A DNA stretch of 64,000 bases from 13-2-20CM-68-14 sp051955535 (GCA_051955535.1 JBQCGP010000085.1:62001-126000); one strand, 5' to 3'. Positions 34,573 through 44,800 are shown, numbered from the stretch's first letter. Notes: generated by a model from the letters alone, not told the origin. Numbers and translations are program-made.

Positions 34573-35333
34573 TCGACACCCATGCGCACCTCGACGGGTG
34601 CGAGGCGGCGCCGGAGGAGCTGCTCGCGCGTGCCCGCGAGGCAGGCGTCGCACGCGTCATTGCCGTCGGCTCTGGAATCGAGTCCTGCCGCGCGACGCTT
34701 GCGATCGCCGAGGGCGAGAGCGGCGTCTTCGCCGCCCTGGGGGTTCACCCCCACCAGGCCGGCGGTGCCGAGGCCGGCCGGCTCGGGGAGCTCGCCGAGC
34801 TGCTCCGGCACGAGCGCGCCGTCGCTGTCGGCGAGACCGGGCTCGACTTCTACCGCGACTGGGCGCCCCACGAGGCGCAGCGCGACCTCTTCGCCGCCCA
34901 GCTCGAGATCGCTTCGGAGCTCGGCAAGCCGGTGGTCGTCCACAACCGCGACGCCGACACCGAGACCGCTGCGCTGCTCGCCGGCTTCGCCGGCACGGTC
35001 GTCCTTCATTGCTTCTCGTCTCCGGGCCTGCTCGAAACGGCGCTCGAGCGCGGCTACTACGTCTCGTTCGCGGGAAACGTGACCTTCGCGAAAGCGGACG
35101 AGCTTCGGGAGGCGGCGGCGCGGGTCCCGGCTGATCGGATCTTGGCCGAGACCGACAGCCCATATCTCGCACCGGTTCCGCGCCGCGGCCGGCCGAACGA
35201 GCCGGCGAACGTCGTTCACACGGTCGCCGCGCTTGCCGAAGTGCGCGGCGAAGACGCCTCCGAGCTCGCGGCTCGGATCGACGCCAACGCGACCTCCGCC
35301 TTCGCGCTGCCGGTCGCCACGCCGTTGCCTTGA
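34569..35333 (+). CDS. tatD: TatD-family metal-dependent DNase
   Basis: A 254-residue TIM-barrel hydrolase: IDTHAHLDG first metal site, LGVHPHQA, AVGETGLDFYR, VVVHNRDAD, VLHCFSS and the ILAETDSPYLAPVP signature. TatD enzymes are 3'-5' exonucleases in repair and RNA/DNA turnover; some relatives deacylate D-Tyr-tRNA. The GTG start overlaps the metG stop (GTGA) and the stop overlaps the rsmA start. Confidence 0.94.
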   Translation: MIDTHAHLDGCEAAPEELLARAREAGVARVIAVGSGIESCRATLAIAEGESGVFAALGVHPHQAGGAEAGRLGELAELLRHERAVAVGETGLDFYRDWAPHEAQRDLFAAQLEIASELGKPVVVHNRDADTETAALLAGFAGTVVLHCFSSPGLLETALERGYYVSFAGNVTFAKADELREAAARVPADRILAETDSPYLAPVPRRGRPNEPANVVHTVAALAEVRGEDASELAARIDANATSAFALPVATPLP

Positions 35334-36109
35334 GCATCCGGCCGAAACGCGAGCTCGGGCAGCACTTCCTCGCCGACGAAAACATCCTCGGGGTGATCGG
35401 GCGACTCGCCGAGCTCGACCCGTCCGACGTTGTGCTCGAGATCGGCCCCGGGCTCGGCGTCCTGACGACCTATCTCGCCGACCGTGTGGCCGGCGTCCAC
35501 GCCGTCGAGCTCGACCGGTCGCTAGAGCCGAACCTTCGCAATGTGCTTGGTGGACGCGAAAACGTCGACTTGCAGTTCGGCGATGCGCTCGCACTCGACC
35601 TGACCGCGCTCGAGCCGCCGGCGACGAAGCTCGTGGCCAATCTGCCATACAACGTCGCCACGCCGCTCGTGGCCGAGAGCCTCGACGGTCTGCCCGAGGT
35701 CGAGCTGTGGTGCGTGATGGTGCAGCGTGAGGTCGCAGACCGGTTCTTCGGCGAGCCCGAGACCAAGGCCTACGGGGCGGTGTCGGTTCTCGTCCAGCTC
35801 GTCGCCGAGCGGACAGGCTTCCATCCGGTCTCCCGCAACGTGTTCAGGCCGCGCCCGAACGTCGACTCGGCGCTCGTCGCGTTCCGCCGCCGCGGGGGGC
35901 TGCCTGCCGACTACCCGCGCGTGAAAGTCGTGGTTAGTGCCGCGTTCGCGCACCGCCGGAAGCAGCTGCCGAACTCTCTCGAGCTGGCAGGTCTCGCGTC
36001 GCGTGCAGAGGCGGCGGCCGCGCTCGAGGCGATCGGCCGCGACGACTCGGTGCGTGCCGAGGAGCTGAGGCCGAAAGAGTTCGTGGCCCTCGCAGAAGCG
36101 CTCTCATGA
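35330..36109 (+). CDS. rsmA: 16S rRNA dimethyladenosine transferase
   Basis: A 259-residue KsgA enzyme that dimethylates A1518 and A1519. Motifs: KRELGQHFLADENIL, VLEIGPGLGVLT, VELDRS, LVANLPYNVATPL, MVQREVADRF and RNVFRPRPNVDSALV. The start is a TTG at 35330 overlapping the tatD stop (TTGA); this position keeps RPKRELGQHF at the N-terminus. It belongs to the coupled metG-tatD-rsmA-ispE series. Confidence 0.96.
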   Translation: MSIRPKRELGQHFLADENILGVIGRLAELDPSDVVLEIGPGLGVLTTYLADRVAGVHAVELDRSLEPNLRNVLGGRENVDLQFGDALALDLTALEPPATKLVANLPYNVATPLVAESLDGLPEVELWCVMVQREVADRFFGEPETKAYGAVSVLVQLVAERTGFHPVSRNVFRPRPNVDSALVAFRRRGGLPADYPRVKVVVSAAFAHRRKQLPNSLELAGLASRAEAAAALEAIGRDDSVRAEELRPKEFVALAEALS

Positions 36110-36927
36110 GGCGGGAACCGGCGACGGCAAAGCTGAACCTCGCGCTTGTCGTCGGCCGCCGCTCGCGCGAGGACGGCAAGCACGAGGTTGCGACCATCTA
36201 TCAGCGCCTCGATCTCGCCGACCGGATCGCGCTCTCTCCGGCTTCCGGCCTTAGCGTCGTCGGCTTCGCAGCGGACACACTCGTGCGGCGGGCGCTCGAA
36301 CGACTCGCCGACGAGGCCGGCGTCGCGCCGGGCTGGGAGGCAAGGCTGACCAAGCGGATCCCGGTCGCGGCCGGTCTCGGAGGCGGCAGCTCCGACGCGG
36401 CCGCGGCACTAAGGCTCGCGAACGAGACGCTCGACTCGCCGCTGCCCTCTACCCGCCTTCGCGAGCTCGCGGCCGAGCTTGGCGCCGACGTGCCGTTCTT
36501 TCTCACTCAAGGCCCTCAGCTCGGCCTCAGCGACGGCACCGAGCTGACGCCGCTCGACCTGCCTCAGGACTACTGGGTCGTGCTGCTGCTTCCCCGGGGT
36601 GCCGAAAAGCCCTCGAGCGGCGCGGTCTACACCGCCTTCGACGAGCGCGACGGCGGCAAAGGCTTTCGGAGCCGGCGCGCCGCGCTCAGGCGCGCGCTCG
36701 GCGAGATGGGGCGCGCGGCCGATCTCGCGCGGCTGCCGCCGAACGACCTGGCGAGCTCACCGTTCGCCGCCGAACTGGTCGAGCTTGGCGCCTTCAGAGC
36801 CGACGTGACGGGTGCCGGCCCTGTCGTCTACGGGCTCTTCCAGCACCTCGACACGGCGCGTCAGGCACGGGCGGCCATGAAGGCCCGCGGCCGAACCTGG
36901 CTGACGGTGCCTGCTTGGTACGGTTGA
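36106..36927 (+). CDS. ispE: 4-Diphosphocytidyl-2-C-methyl-D-erythritol kinase
   Basis: A 273-residue GHMP kinase of the MEP isoprenoid pathway. TAKLNLALVVG at the N-terminus carries the Lys-Asn pair, KRIPVAAGLGGGSSDAAAAL is the ATP-binding glycine motif, GADVPFFL contains the catalytic Asp, and DVTGAGPVVYGLF is the third GHMP motif. The ATG overlaps the rsmA stop by four bases. It feeds isoprenoid precursors for quinones and cell-wall lipid carriers. Confidence 0.96.
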   Translation: MRREPATAKLNLALVVGRRSREDGKHEVATIYQRLDLADRIALSPASGLSVVGFAADTLVRRALERLADEAGVAPGWEARLTKRIPVAAGLGGGSSDAAAALRLANETLDSPLPSTRLRELAAELGADVPFFLTQGPQLGLSDGTELTPLDLPQDYWVVLLLPRGAEKPSSGAVYTAFDERDGGKGFRSRRAALRRALGEMGRAADLARLPPNDLASSPFAAELVELGAFRADVTGAGPVVYGLFQHLDTARQARAAMKARGRTWLTVPAWYG

Positions 36928-36933
36928 CCAGCG

Positions 36934-37296
36934 ATGGAGTACGGGGGGCAGCCCGCACTAGAGCACGGATCGAGCCGATTCGGCCGCTGGCTGCGTTATC
37001 GCCGAGTCCGGGTCGCCGTCTGGATCGCCGTCGCAGAAGGGATCCTGATTGTCCTCCACGCGATCTCATGGTGGGCGGCGATCGTGATTGCGGCTCTCGT
37101 CCTCGTGAGCTGGTTCAGCTTCGCTCACCGACTCCGCAACGACACCGTCCGCCAGGCCGGCTGGATCCTTGCTGTCTCGCAGGCACTCGTCGCGCTCGTC
37201 CCGATCTTCGTAGTGATCGTCGGGACACTGGCCCTGATCATCGTCGGCCTCCTCGCGGTCCTGGCGCTCGTTCTCCTCTTCAGCTCGCGGGACTAG
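36934..37296 (+). CDS. Small membrane protein, 120 residues
   Basis: Three hydrophobic segments: AVWIAVAEGILIVLHAISWW, AAIVIAALVLVSWFSF and a long C-terminal run VALVPIFVVIVGTLALIIVG continuing to LLFSSRD. A polar 24-residue N-terminus precedes them. No motif is recognised. TACGGT lies nine bases before ATG 36934. It sits between ispE and tRNA-Gln; the same position in related genomes often holds a conserved membrane protein, which is only a recollection of gene order. Confidence 0.65.
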   Translation: MEYGGQPALEHGSSRFGRWLRYRRVRVAVWIAVAEGILIVLHAISWWAAIVIAALVLVSWFSFAHRLRNDTVRQAGWILAVSQALVALVPIFVVIVGTLALIIVGLLAVLALVLLFSSRD

Positions 37297-37380
37297 ACTT
37301 CATTGGTGGACACCAGCTCGCTGACGCGCCCGTTGGGGACGCGTCCAACCGCGACCGTTCGAAAACCAGACATACAGTGG

Positions 37381-37454
37381 TGGGGCGTAGCCAAGTGGTA
37401 AGGCAGCGGGTTTTGGTCCCGCGATCCCAGGTTCGAATCCTGGCGCCCCAGCCA
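37381..37454 (+). tRNA. tRNA-Gln (anticodon TTG), CCA encoded
   Basis: A complete cloverleaf. Acceptor stem TGGGGCG/CGCCCCA, D arm GCC-AAGTGGTAA-GGC, anticodon stem GCGGG/CCCGC around TTTTGGT with anticodon TTG (codon CAA), and T arm CCAGG-TTCGAAT-CCTGG. The discriminator is G, as in tRNA-Gln, and CCA is encoded at 37452-37454. Only 11 bases separate it from glmU. Confidence 0.97.
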
Positions 37455-37465
37455 TCTCTGAGCTG

Positions 37466-38806
37466 ATGACGCAAACCCTCGCAACCGTGATCATGGCCGG
37501 GGGCCTCGGGACGCGAATGCGGTCCGAGACGCCGAAGCACCTCCACACGCTGCTCGGCCGGCGAATGGTCGACTGGGTGATCGACGCCGCGAGGCCGCTT
37601 TCGCCGGATCCACTCGTCGTCGTCACTTCGCCGGAGACGGAGGACGCGATCGCCGAGGATGGGATCGCGATCGCACTCCAACCAGAGGCACGCGGAACAG
37701 GCGACGCCGTCGTGGCGGCTCACCCCGCGCTCGACGGCTTCGAGGGCGACATCCTCGTCCTTTCCGGTGACTCGCCGCTGCTGACGCCCGAGCTGCTCGA
37801 AGGCCTCGTCCTCGCCCACCGCGCCGGAGGGGCGGCGGCAACCGTCCTCACGTTCGAGCCGGATCGTCCGATGCCGTACGGGCGGATCGTTCGAGACGGC
37901 GACGAAACGATCGAGGCGATCATCGAGGATCGCGACGCGACGGACGAGCAGCGGCGGATCCGCGAGCTCAACTCGTCGACGTACGTCTTCTCCGCCCCCG
38001 AGCTCTGGTCGGCGTTGAACGGCCTGAAGCCGGACAACGCACAGGGCGAGCTCTACCTAACCGACACCGTTCGGGCGCTCGCGCAGGCCGGCAAGACCGT
38101 CGCAGCCTTCAAAGCGGACGATCCCGACGCCCCAGTCGGGATCAACACGCGCGCGGACCTCGCGTGGGCCGGTGCGATCCTTCGCGACCGGATCAACGAC
38201 CAGCACATGCTCGCCGGTGTGACGCTCGTCGACCCGCAGACGACCTGGATCGATCCTTCCGTCGAGCTCGAGCCCGACTCCGTCGTCCATCCTTTCACGG
38301 TGCTCCGCGGTGATACGCGCGTCGGCCGTGGCGCAGAGATCGGCCCGCATGTCGTCGCCATCGACGCCGAGATCGGCGAGGGCGCATTAGTTGGGCCATT
38401 CTGTTACCTTCGCCCCGGAACCGCGCTGGCAAGCGGCGCGAAGGCGGGCACGTTCGTCGAGCTCAAGAACGCCAGGATCGGGAGAGGGACAAAGGTGCCG
38501 CACCTGTCCTACATCGGCGACGCCGAGATCGGCCCCGAAACGAACATCGGCGCGGGCGCGATCACGGCCAACTATCCGCACGAGCCCGGCAGGCCGAAGG
38601 GACGGACGAAGATCGGGCGCAACGTCAGGACCGGCGTCCAGAATGCCTTTGTTGCGCCAATCGAGATCGGCGACGACGCGTGGATTGCGGTCGGCTCCGT
38701 CATCACGGACGACGTGCCGCCCGGCTCGCTCGCGGGTTTCGCGCCGCGCCAGGTGACGAAGGAAGGGCACGTCTACGACAAGCACGGAAGGCCAACAGAT
38801 GACTGA
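37466..38806 (+). CDS. glmU: Bifunctional N-acetylglucosamine-1-phosphate uridyltransferase/acetyltransferase
   Basis: A 446-residue enzyme making UDP-N-acetylglucosamine for peptidoglycan. The N-terminal uridyltransferase has VIMAGGLGTRMRS, QPEARGTGDAV, LVLSGDSPLL and ELYLTDTV. From about residue 240 comes the left-handed beta helix of hexapeptide repeats with GTFVELKNARIGRGTKVPHL, YIGDAEIG and GAGAITANY, containing the acetyltransferase residues. Its 3' end overlaps prs by eight bases, so cell-wall sugar nucleotide and PRPP synthesis are co-expressed, a common arrangement. Confidence 0.97.
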   Translation: MTQTLATVIMAGGLGTRMRSETPKHLHTLLGRRMVDWVIDAARPLSPDPLVVVTSPETEDAIAEDGIAIALQPEARGTGDAVVAAHPALDGFEGDILVLSGDSPLLTPELLEGLVLAHRAGGAAATVLTFEPDRPMPYGRIVRDGDETIEAIIEDRDATDEQRRIRELNSSTYVFSAPELWSALNGLKPDNAQGELYLTDTVRALAQAGKTVAAFKADDPDAPVGINTRADLAWAGAILRDRINDQHMLAGVTLVDPQTTWIDPSVELEPDSVVHPFTVLRGDTRVGRGAEIGPHVVAIDAEIGEGALVGPFCYLRPGTALASGAKAGTFVELKNARIGRGTKVPHLSYIGDAEIGPETNIGAGAITANYPHEPGRPKGRTKIGRNVRTGVQNAFVAPIEIGDDAWIAVGSVITDDVPPGSLAGFAPRQVTKEGHVYDKHGRPTDD

Positions 38807-39854
38807 GACGGTCGCCCTCCCCGGCCTCGAGACCACGGAGCCACCGGAGGTCGCGCCCACACCCGTCATGGGGCACTGGATCGAGCGTGGACCGCAGAAG
38901 CGGCTGATGGTCTTCTCCGGCCGCTCACATCCCGACCTGGCCGACGCGATCGCGGGCCACCTCGGGGTCGAGCTCGGCGAGATCGAGCTGGAGACTTTCG
39001 CGAACGGCGAGACGTACTGCCGTTACCTCGAGTCGATTCGCGGTGCAGACGTCTTCCTTGTCCAGACCGGTTGCGAGCCGATCGACCGCCACCTGATGGA
39101 GCTCGCGTTCATGGTTCAGGCCGCCAAGCTGGCGTCGGCGAAGCGGATCACGGCCGTGATGCCGCTGTTCCCGTACGCACGTCAGGATCGCAAGGCCAAG
39201 CCGCGTGAGCCCATTTCCGCTCGGCTCGTCGCGGACATGCTCCAGCTCGCGGGAGCCGACCGCGTGCTGACGATGGACCTCCATGCGGGGCAGATCCAGG
39301 GCTTCTTCACGATCCCGGTCGACCACATGACGGCGCTGCCGCTCTTCGCTCGGCATTTCCGCGACCTCGGCTTGACCGGCGAGAACGTCGTCTCGGTCTC
39401 GCCGGACGCCGGCCGCGCCAAGATGGCGGTCCGGTTCTCGGAGATGATCGAGGGGACGTTCGCGATCATGCACAAGACTCGTCCGGAACGCGATCTGGCC
39501 GAGGTCACCGAGATCACCGGGCGCGTGCGGGACAAGATCGCGATCCTCGGCGACGACGTGATCATGACCGGGGGCACGCTGCTCGCCAACGTCGCGGCGC
39601 TCCGCGAGCACGGCGTCCGCGAGGTCTGGGTCTTCGCCACGCACGGCCTCTTTTCCGGCGGCGCGCTCGAGCGGTTCAAGGACTCGGACATCGCGGGGAT
39701 CGTCGTCACCGACACGGTCCCGATCGATCCGCTCAACCGCCCGCGCAACCTGACCGTGCTGCCGGTCTCGGGTCTTCTCGCGGAGACGATCATGAACGTC
39801 TTCGCCGACGACTCGGTGTCCGCCATCTTCGGCGGCGAGAACCAGCTCTTCTAA
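38799..39854 (+). CDS. prs: Ribose-phosphate pyrophosphokinase
   Basis: A 351-residue enzyme making PRPP from ribose 5-phosphate and ATP. Motifs: FSGRSHPDLADAIA, FANGETYCRYLES, VMPLFPYARQDRKAKPREPI, MDLHAGQIQGFF (catalytic region), VSPDAGRAK and the PRPP loop DDVIMTGGTLLAN. A 30-residue N-terminal extension is longer than usual. It overlaps glmU. It ends the plus-strand run before the convergent pilin gene. Confidence 0.97.
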   Translation: MTETVALPGLETTEPPEVAPTPVMGHWIERGPQKRLMVFSGRSHPDLADAIAGHLGVELGEIELETFANGETYCRYLESIRGADVFLVQTGCEPIDRHLMELAFMVQAAKLASAKRITAVMPLFPYARQDRKAKPREPISARLVADMLQLAGADRVLTMDLHAGQIQGFFTIPVDHMTALPLFARHFRDLGLTGENVVSVSPDAGRAKMAVRFSEMIEGTFAIMHKTRPERDLAEVTEITGRVRDKIAILGDDVIMTGGTLLANVAALREHGVREVWVFATHGLFSGGALERFKDSDIAGIVVTDTVPIDPLNRPRNLTVLPVSGLLAETIMNVFADDSVSAIFGGENQLF

Positions 39855-39918
39855 GACAGCCTCGAGCTCGACGAACGACCGCGGGCGGCGGCGCGGCCGG
39901 TCCGTCGGTATCCCCGGA

Positions 39919-40125
39919 TTAGTTCCCGGGAATCAGGGCTGCGATGCCGCTGATCCCGTTGCGGATGTTTGTTGAGAGCGTTGTCAGCGCGACCACCACG
40001 ACGAGGGTAATGACGGCCAGGACGACTCCGTACTCGGCCATGGTCTGCCCCTCCTGGCGCCGGAAGGCGTTCCTTGCCCCGGACGCGGAGACCTGCCAAC
40101 GAGCAACGAGCTTGATCACTCGCAT
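39919..40125 (-). CDS. Flp-type IVb pilin
   Basis: A 68-residue prepilin. Leader peptide cleavage fits RRQEG^QTMAEYGVVLAV: glycine before the cut and glutamate at position +5, then a single hydrophobic helix (VVLAVITLVVVVALTTL). It is the subunit of Flp/Tad adhesive pili. I chose ATG 40125 over the adjacent GTG 40128 because AGGA lies five bases before it. No tad assembly genes or prepilin peptidase are in the window, so this is a stand-alone pilin gene here. Confidence 0.85.
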   Translation of the reverse strand: MRVIKLVARWQVSASGARNAFRRQEGQTMAEYGVVLAVITLVVVVALTTLSTNIRNGISGIAALIPGN

Positions 40126-40210
40126 CACCTTCCTGTCTGGGCGTGGCCGCGCCGCCGGTTTGAGTCGGTTGTCTCGTGAATCGTCCGGCGGCGGCGCCGA
40201 CCGTATCCCT

Positions 40211-40436
40211 CGCCCGAGGCGTCGCTTGCGACGCCGACCTGGAGGCCGTGCGGGCTTTGCCCGTGCGGCCGTCTCGACCCGGCCTTTGGATCGCGGAGGA
40301 CCGCGTTGCGGGATCGAGTGTTATGCGCGCGCTTGCGACGCCGACCTGGAGGCCGTGCGGGCTTTGCCCGTGCGGCCGTCTCGACCCGGCCCTTGGATCG
40401 CGAAGGCACGGCGTTGCGCGAGACGAGTGTTATGCG
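40211..40436 (+). repeat. Two tandem copies (about 107 bp each) of the double-hairpin intergenic repeat
   Basis: This fills most of the 330-base gap between the pilin gene and rplY. Copy 1 is 40223-40329 and copy 2 is 40330-40436, almost identical. Each has the palindrome GCGTCGCTTGCGACGC (perfect in copy 1, left arm changed in copy 2), then GGCCGTGCGGGC-TTT-GCCCGTGCGGCC, then GTCTCGACCCGGCC and a tail ending GAGTGTTATGCG. No reading frame in it has coding character. Related single copies lie at 15284, 57987 and 60304. Confidence 0.75.
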
Positions 40437-40455
40437 CTCGCTACACTTCGCCGCC

Positions 40456-41178
40456 GTGGCCGGCGAGCGAGTGAAGCTGTCCGTGCGCGAGCGCGAGGGC
40501 CGTGGAACCGGCGACTCGCGCCGCCTGCGGCGTCAAGGTCTGATACCCGGCGTCCTCTACGGACGTGGGCAGCAGCCGCATGCGTTCTGCGTCGACGAGC
40601 GCGAGTTGCGGCGCGTCCTCACGGGCGACTCCGGCCTCCACGCGATCCTGGACGTCACGCTTGATGGCCAGTCGAGCTCGCACGCCTCGATCCTCAAGGA
40701 CTACCAGGTGCATCCCGTCCGCGGGCACCTGATCCACGTCGACCTCCAGGAGGTGCGGCTCGACCAGCCGATCCAGGCGCAGGTCGTCGTGGAGCTCGTC
40801 GGCGACCCGGAGGGCGTCAAGGAGGGCGGCGTGCTGTCGCAGGTGCAGCGTGAGATCAACGTCGAGGCTCTGCCGTTGGAAATTCCGGAGCGCCTCGAGC
40901 TCGACGTAAGCGGGATGGCGATCGGCGACACGCTCCGTCTCGCCGACCTGCCGCCGCACGAGGGCGTCGCGTATCTCGACGATCCCGAGGAGACGGTGCT
41001 CGCCACGGTGACGATGCCGACGCGGATCGTCGAGCCCGAGCCGGAGGAAGAGGAGCTCGAGGAGGGCGAGGAGCTGGCCGAAGGCGAGCTGCCGGAGGGC
41101 GAGGAGTCGCCGGAGGGCGCCGAGGCGGCCGAGCCGGAGGCGGACGCTGCCGGCGAGCAGGGCACCGCAGAGGGTTAG
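40456..41178 (+). CDS. rplY: 50S ribosomal protein L25/general stress protein Ctc
   Basis: A 240-residue L25 of the long CTC type. It has the 5S-rRNA-binding L25 domain (KLSVREREGRGTGDSRRLRR, GLIPGVLYGRG, SSHASILKDYQVHPV), a TL5-like C-terminal domain (ELVGDPEGVKEGGVL, GDTLRLADLP) and a very acidic Glu-rich tail of about 45 residues. GTG 40456 is chosen because TACACT lies eight bases upstream; ATG 40432 is in frame but falls in the repeat. pth follows after three bases. Confidence 0.93.
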   Translation: MAGERVKLSVREREGRGTGDSRRLRRQGLIPGVLYGRGQQPHAFCVDERELRRVLTGDSGLHAILDVTLDGQSSSHASILKDYQVHPVRGHLIHVDLQEVRLDQPIQAQVVVELVGDPEGVKEGGVLSQVQREINVEALPLEIPERLELDVSGMAIGDTLRLADLPPHEGVAYLDDPEETVLATVTMPTRIVEPEPEEEELEEGEELAEGELPEGEESPEGAEAAEPEADAAGEQGTAEG

Positions 41179-41181
41179 CCC

Positions 41182-41775
41182 GTGCGGCTTTTCCGTCGGG
41201 GCGAGCGTGCCTCGACGCTGGATCTGCTGATCGTTGGGCTCGGAAACCCCGGGCGCGAACACGAGCGCGACCGCCACAACGCTGGGTGGCTCGTCCTCGA
41301 CGAGCTAGGACACCGGCTCGACGCGAGCTGGCGCGGCAAGTTCTCGGGACAACTCGCGGAGGTTCGGCTCGACGGACTGCGGCTCGCGCTGCTGAAGCCG
41401 GAGACCTACATGAACCTCGTCGGCGGCTCGGCGGCGGCCGCGGCGCGGTACTTCAAGGTCGAACCGGAGCGGCTGCTGATCGTCCACGACGACGTCGACC
41501 TCGAGGCGGGACGGCTCCAGGCCCGCGCCGGCGGCGGTCTCGCCGGCCACAACGGGCTGCGCTCGCTCGCGCAAGCGCTCGGGACGCAGGACTTCCTGCG
41601 GCTGCGGATCGGCGTTGGCAGGCCGGGCCGTGGCGACCACCGCTCCGTGGCCGACTACGTGCTGTCGTCTTTCGAGCCGGAGGAAGACGTCGACGCGCTC
41701 GTCTCGCGCTCCGCCGATGCTGTGGAGACGATCGCCAGCGACGGGCTCGAGGCCGCACAACAGCGCTTCAACTGA
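41182..41775 (+). CDS. pth: Peptidyl-tRNA hydrolase
   Basis: A 197-residue enzyme that rescues tRNAs from peptidyl-tRNA. Motifs: LLIVGLGNPGREHERDRHNAG with the catalytic histidine, LLKPETYMNLVGGS, VHDDVDLEAGRLQ, and GGLAGHNGLRSLAQALGTQD. GTG 41182 follows GAGGG by about six bases, inside the rplY end. rplY-pth-mfd is a widespread order. Confidence 0.96.
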   Translation: MRLFRRGERASTLDLLIVGLGNPGREHERDRHNAGWLVLDELGHRLDASWRGKFSGQLAEVRLDGLRLALLKPETYMNLVGGSAAAAARYFKVEPERLLIVHDDVDLEAGRLQARAGGGLAGHNGLRSLAQALGTQDFLRLRIGVGRPGRGDHRSVADYVLSSFEPEEDVDALVSRSADAVETIASDGLEAAQQRFN

Positions 41776-41829
41776 CCGCGTCACGCGTACGATGCATGCC
41801 GGGCGGAACCGCGGGTTCCGTCTTTCGTG

Positions 41830-44800
41830 ATGGACCGACCCGTCTTGCACGCATTCGTGGACGAGCTCGTCTCCGACGAGCGGCTCGCCGCCTTCGCGGA
41901 GGCGCTGCCGACCCGTGCCCGCGTCTCCGAGCCGGCCCTGCCGTTCCTGCTGGCGTCGCTGCACGAGCACCTCGACCGAGGGCTCGTCTGCGCCCTCCCT
42001 GAGGATGCCGATGCCCGCGACGCCGCGGAGGCCGCCGCGTGGTTCCTTGGCGAGGAACGCGTCGCCCTCCTGCCGAGCCGCGGCGTTCATTGGGGCTCGG
42101 GCCTCGAGCCGCCGCCCCACCTCGTGGGCGAAAGGGCGCGCGCTCTCGACGTGCTGGAGCGCGGCGGGCTCGTCTGCGCTTCCGCTGCCGCGCTGGCCGA
42201 GGGGATGCCGCCGCCAGAGGAGCGGCCGGAGCCGATCGAGGTCGCGCAGGGAAAGGACCCCGGGATCGACGCTCTCGCCGAGAGCTTCGCGCTCGCCGGC
42301 TACGAGCGCGTGGAGCGTGTCGAGGAGCGCGGCCAGTTCGCAGTCCGCGGCGGCCTGGTCGACGTCTTCCCGACCACCGGCCGCGAGCCGCTGCGTATCG
42401 AGCTCTTTGGCGACGAGATCGAGTCGATCCGCGCTTTCTCGCCGTTCACACAGCGCGCGCTCCACCCAGTCGAAAGCGCTCGCGTCTACGCCGGCGCCGA
42501 GCGGCGCCCGGACCTGCTCGAGCCGACGGTCCGGGACGACGAGGAGGGCACGCCGCCGGTCCCGGACGACCTCGTGCCGCCGCTCGACCGGGTGCCCGAC
42601 CTTGTCTGGGAGGCCGACGAGGTGAGGAAGGTGATGCTCGAGGAGCTGAACATCGAAGCCGATCTGGCGGGCTCGACCGACCTCGACCCGCTGCCGGCGA
42701 ACCAGCCTTTTTCCTTTGAGGCGCAGCGGCCGGCGCTCGCCGCGCGCGGGCTCTCGGAGGCAGAGAACGAGCTTGGCGCCCTCGTTCGCGCAGGGCAGCG
42801 CGTGGTCGTGGCGTTCCCGCACCGCGGCGAGGCCCTGCGGACGCAGAACCTGCTGCGCCGAGTCGACGCGCGACTGTTCGAACCGGGCGAGCCGCTGCCC
42901 GACGAGGCAGAGCTCCTGTTCGCCGTCGCACCGGCGCGGCGGGGCTTCGTCTGGCGCGAGCTCGGCCTCGTTCTGCTTCCCGACACGCAGGTCTTCCGCA
43001 AGAGGCCGCGCCGCCCGGCGGCGGTCGGGCGCGCTCTCCAGAGCTTCGCCGACCTGCGAACGGGCGACTACGTCGTCCACGAGGACCACGGCGTCGGCCG
43101 CCTTCAGGCGTTCGAGACGAAGGAGGTCGCCGGCGTCACGCGCGACTATCTGCTGCTGGCCTTTCGAGGCGAGGACCGCCTGTACGTCCCGCACGAGCAG
43201 ATCGGCAAGGTCTCCCGCTACGTGGGCGCCGATAGCCGGGCGCCCGCGCTTTCCAAGCTCGGGGGCAAGGCCTGGCAAAACCTGAAGAGCCGGGCCCGCG
43301 CCAGCTTGCGCGAGCTCGCCGGCGAGCTGCTCGCCCTTTATGCGCGCCGCCAGCAGGCCGAGGGCGAGTCGTTCGAGCTCGAGAACGAGTGGCTCGAGCG
43401 GCTCGAGGCGGAGTTCCCGTACCGCGAGACCGAGGACCAGCAGCGCGCGATCGAGGCGGTCAAGGAAGATCTCGAGGCGCCCCGGCCGATGGACCGCCTC
43501 GTGTGCGGGGACGTCGGCTTCGGCAAGACCGAGGTGGCGGTGCGCGCCGCCTTCGCCGTCGCACTGAACGGCAAGCAGACGCTGATGCTGGTCCCGACCA
43601 CGGTCCTTGCTCAGCAGCACTGGAACACCTTCAGAGAGCGGTACCGAGATTTTCCCGTGCGCGTGGAAATGGTTTCCCGCTTCCGCCCTCCGTCGGAGCA
43701 GAAGCAAGTCCTCGGCGACTTTTCCGCAGGAAAAGTCGACGTGCTGATCGGTACACACCGCGTCCTCTCCCGCGACGTGATCCCCAAGCAGCTCGGCCTG
43801 ATCGTCGTCGACGAGGAGCAGCGCTTCGGCGTTGCCCAAAAGGAGCTGCTGCGCCAGCTCCGGCTCGAGGTCGATGTGCTCAGCATGAGCGCGACACCCA
43901 TCCCGCGGACGCTGCACATGTCGCTGTCGGGCCTGCGTGATATCTCCGTGATCGAGACGCCGCCGCAGGGGCGCCGCCCGATCCGCACCTTCGTCGGCGA
44001 ATACGACGAAGAGCTCGTCCAAACTGCCCTGCGCCGCGAGCAGGAGCGTGGGGGACAGTCGTTCTACCTCCACAACCGCGTCGAGACGATCGACGAGGCG
44101 GCCGAGCGCCTGCGCCAGCTATGTCCAGAGTTGCGCTTCATCGTCGCGCACGGACAGATGCGCGAGAAGGAGCTCGAGGATCACATGCTCTCCTTCCTCG
44201 CCGGAGACGCGGACGTGCTTGTCTCGACGACGATCATCGAGTCGGGTCTCGACATCCCGCAGGCGAACACGCTGATCGTCGAGCGCGCCGATACGCTCGG
44301 GCTCGCCCAGCTCTACCAGATTCGCGGCCGCGTGGGCCGCTCAGACGTGACGGCACACGCCTACCTCTTCTATCCGGACTCGCGGGAGCTGACATCGGAG
44401 GCGCGGGCCCGGCTAGCGACGCTCGCCGACCACACCGAGCTCGGCGCCGGCTTCTCGATCGCGATGCGCGACCTGGAGATCCGCGGCGCGGGCGACCTGC
44501 TAGGCGCCGAACAGTCCGGCCACGTCGCGGCTCTCGGCTTCGAGCTCTACGTCGAGCTGCTCGGCGAGGCCGTCGCCGAGCTTTCGGGACAGCGGCGCAC
44601 GGTTGCGAGGCCGGTCAGGGTCGATGCGCGCGTCGACGCCTACGTGCCCGCTGCCTACATCGGCTCCGAGGCGCTCAAGATCGACCTCCATCGGCGACTC
44701 GCGCTCACCGAGGACGAGGACGAGCTGCGCGAGCTCCAGGCCGCCACCGAAGATCGTTACGGTCCGCTTCCGGAGCCTGTCGTGAACCTGTTCGCGATCC

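Noticed and set aside
40211..40436. A CRISPR array in the repeats upstream of rplY
   Set aside because: There are just two copies of about 107 bp with no spacers, and no cas genes are present.
41305..44073. A 922-codon open frame antisense to mfd
   Set aside because: mfd is complete with all motor motifs on the other strand. High-GC codon bias leaves antisense frames open, and the translated sequence has no recognisable domain.
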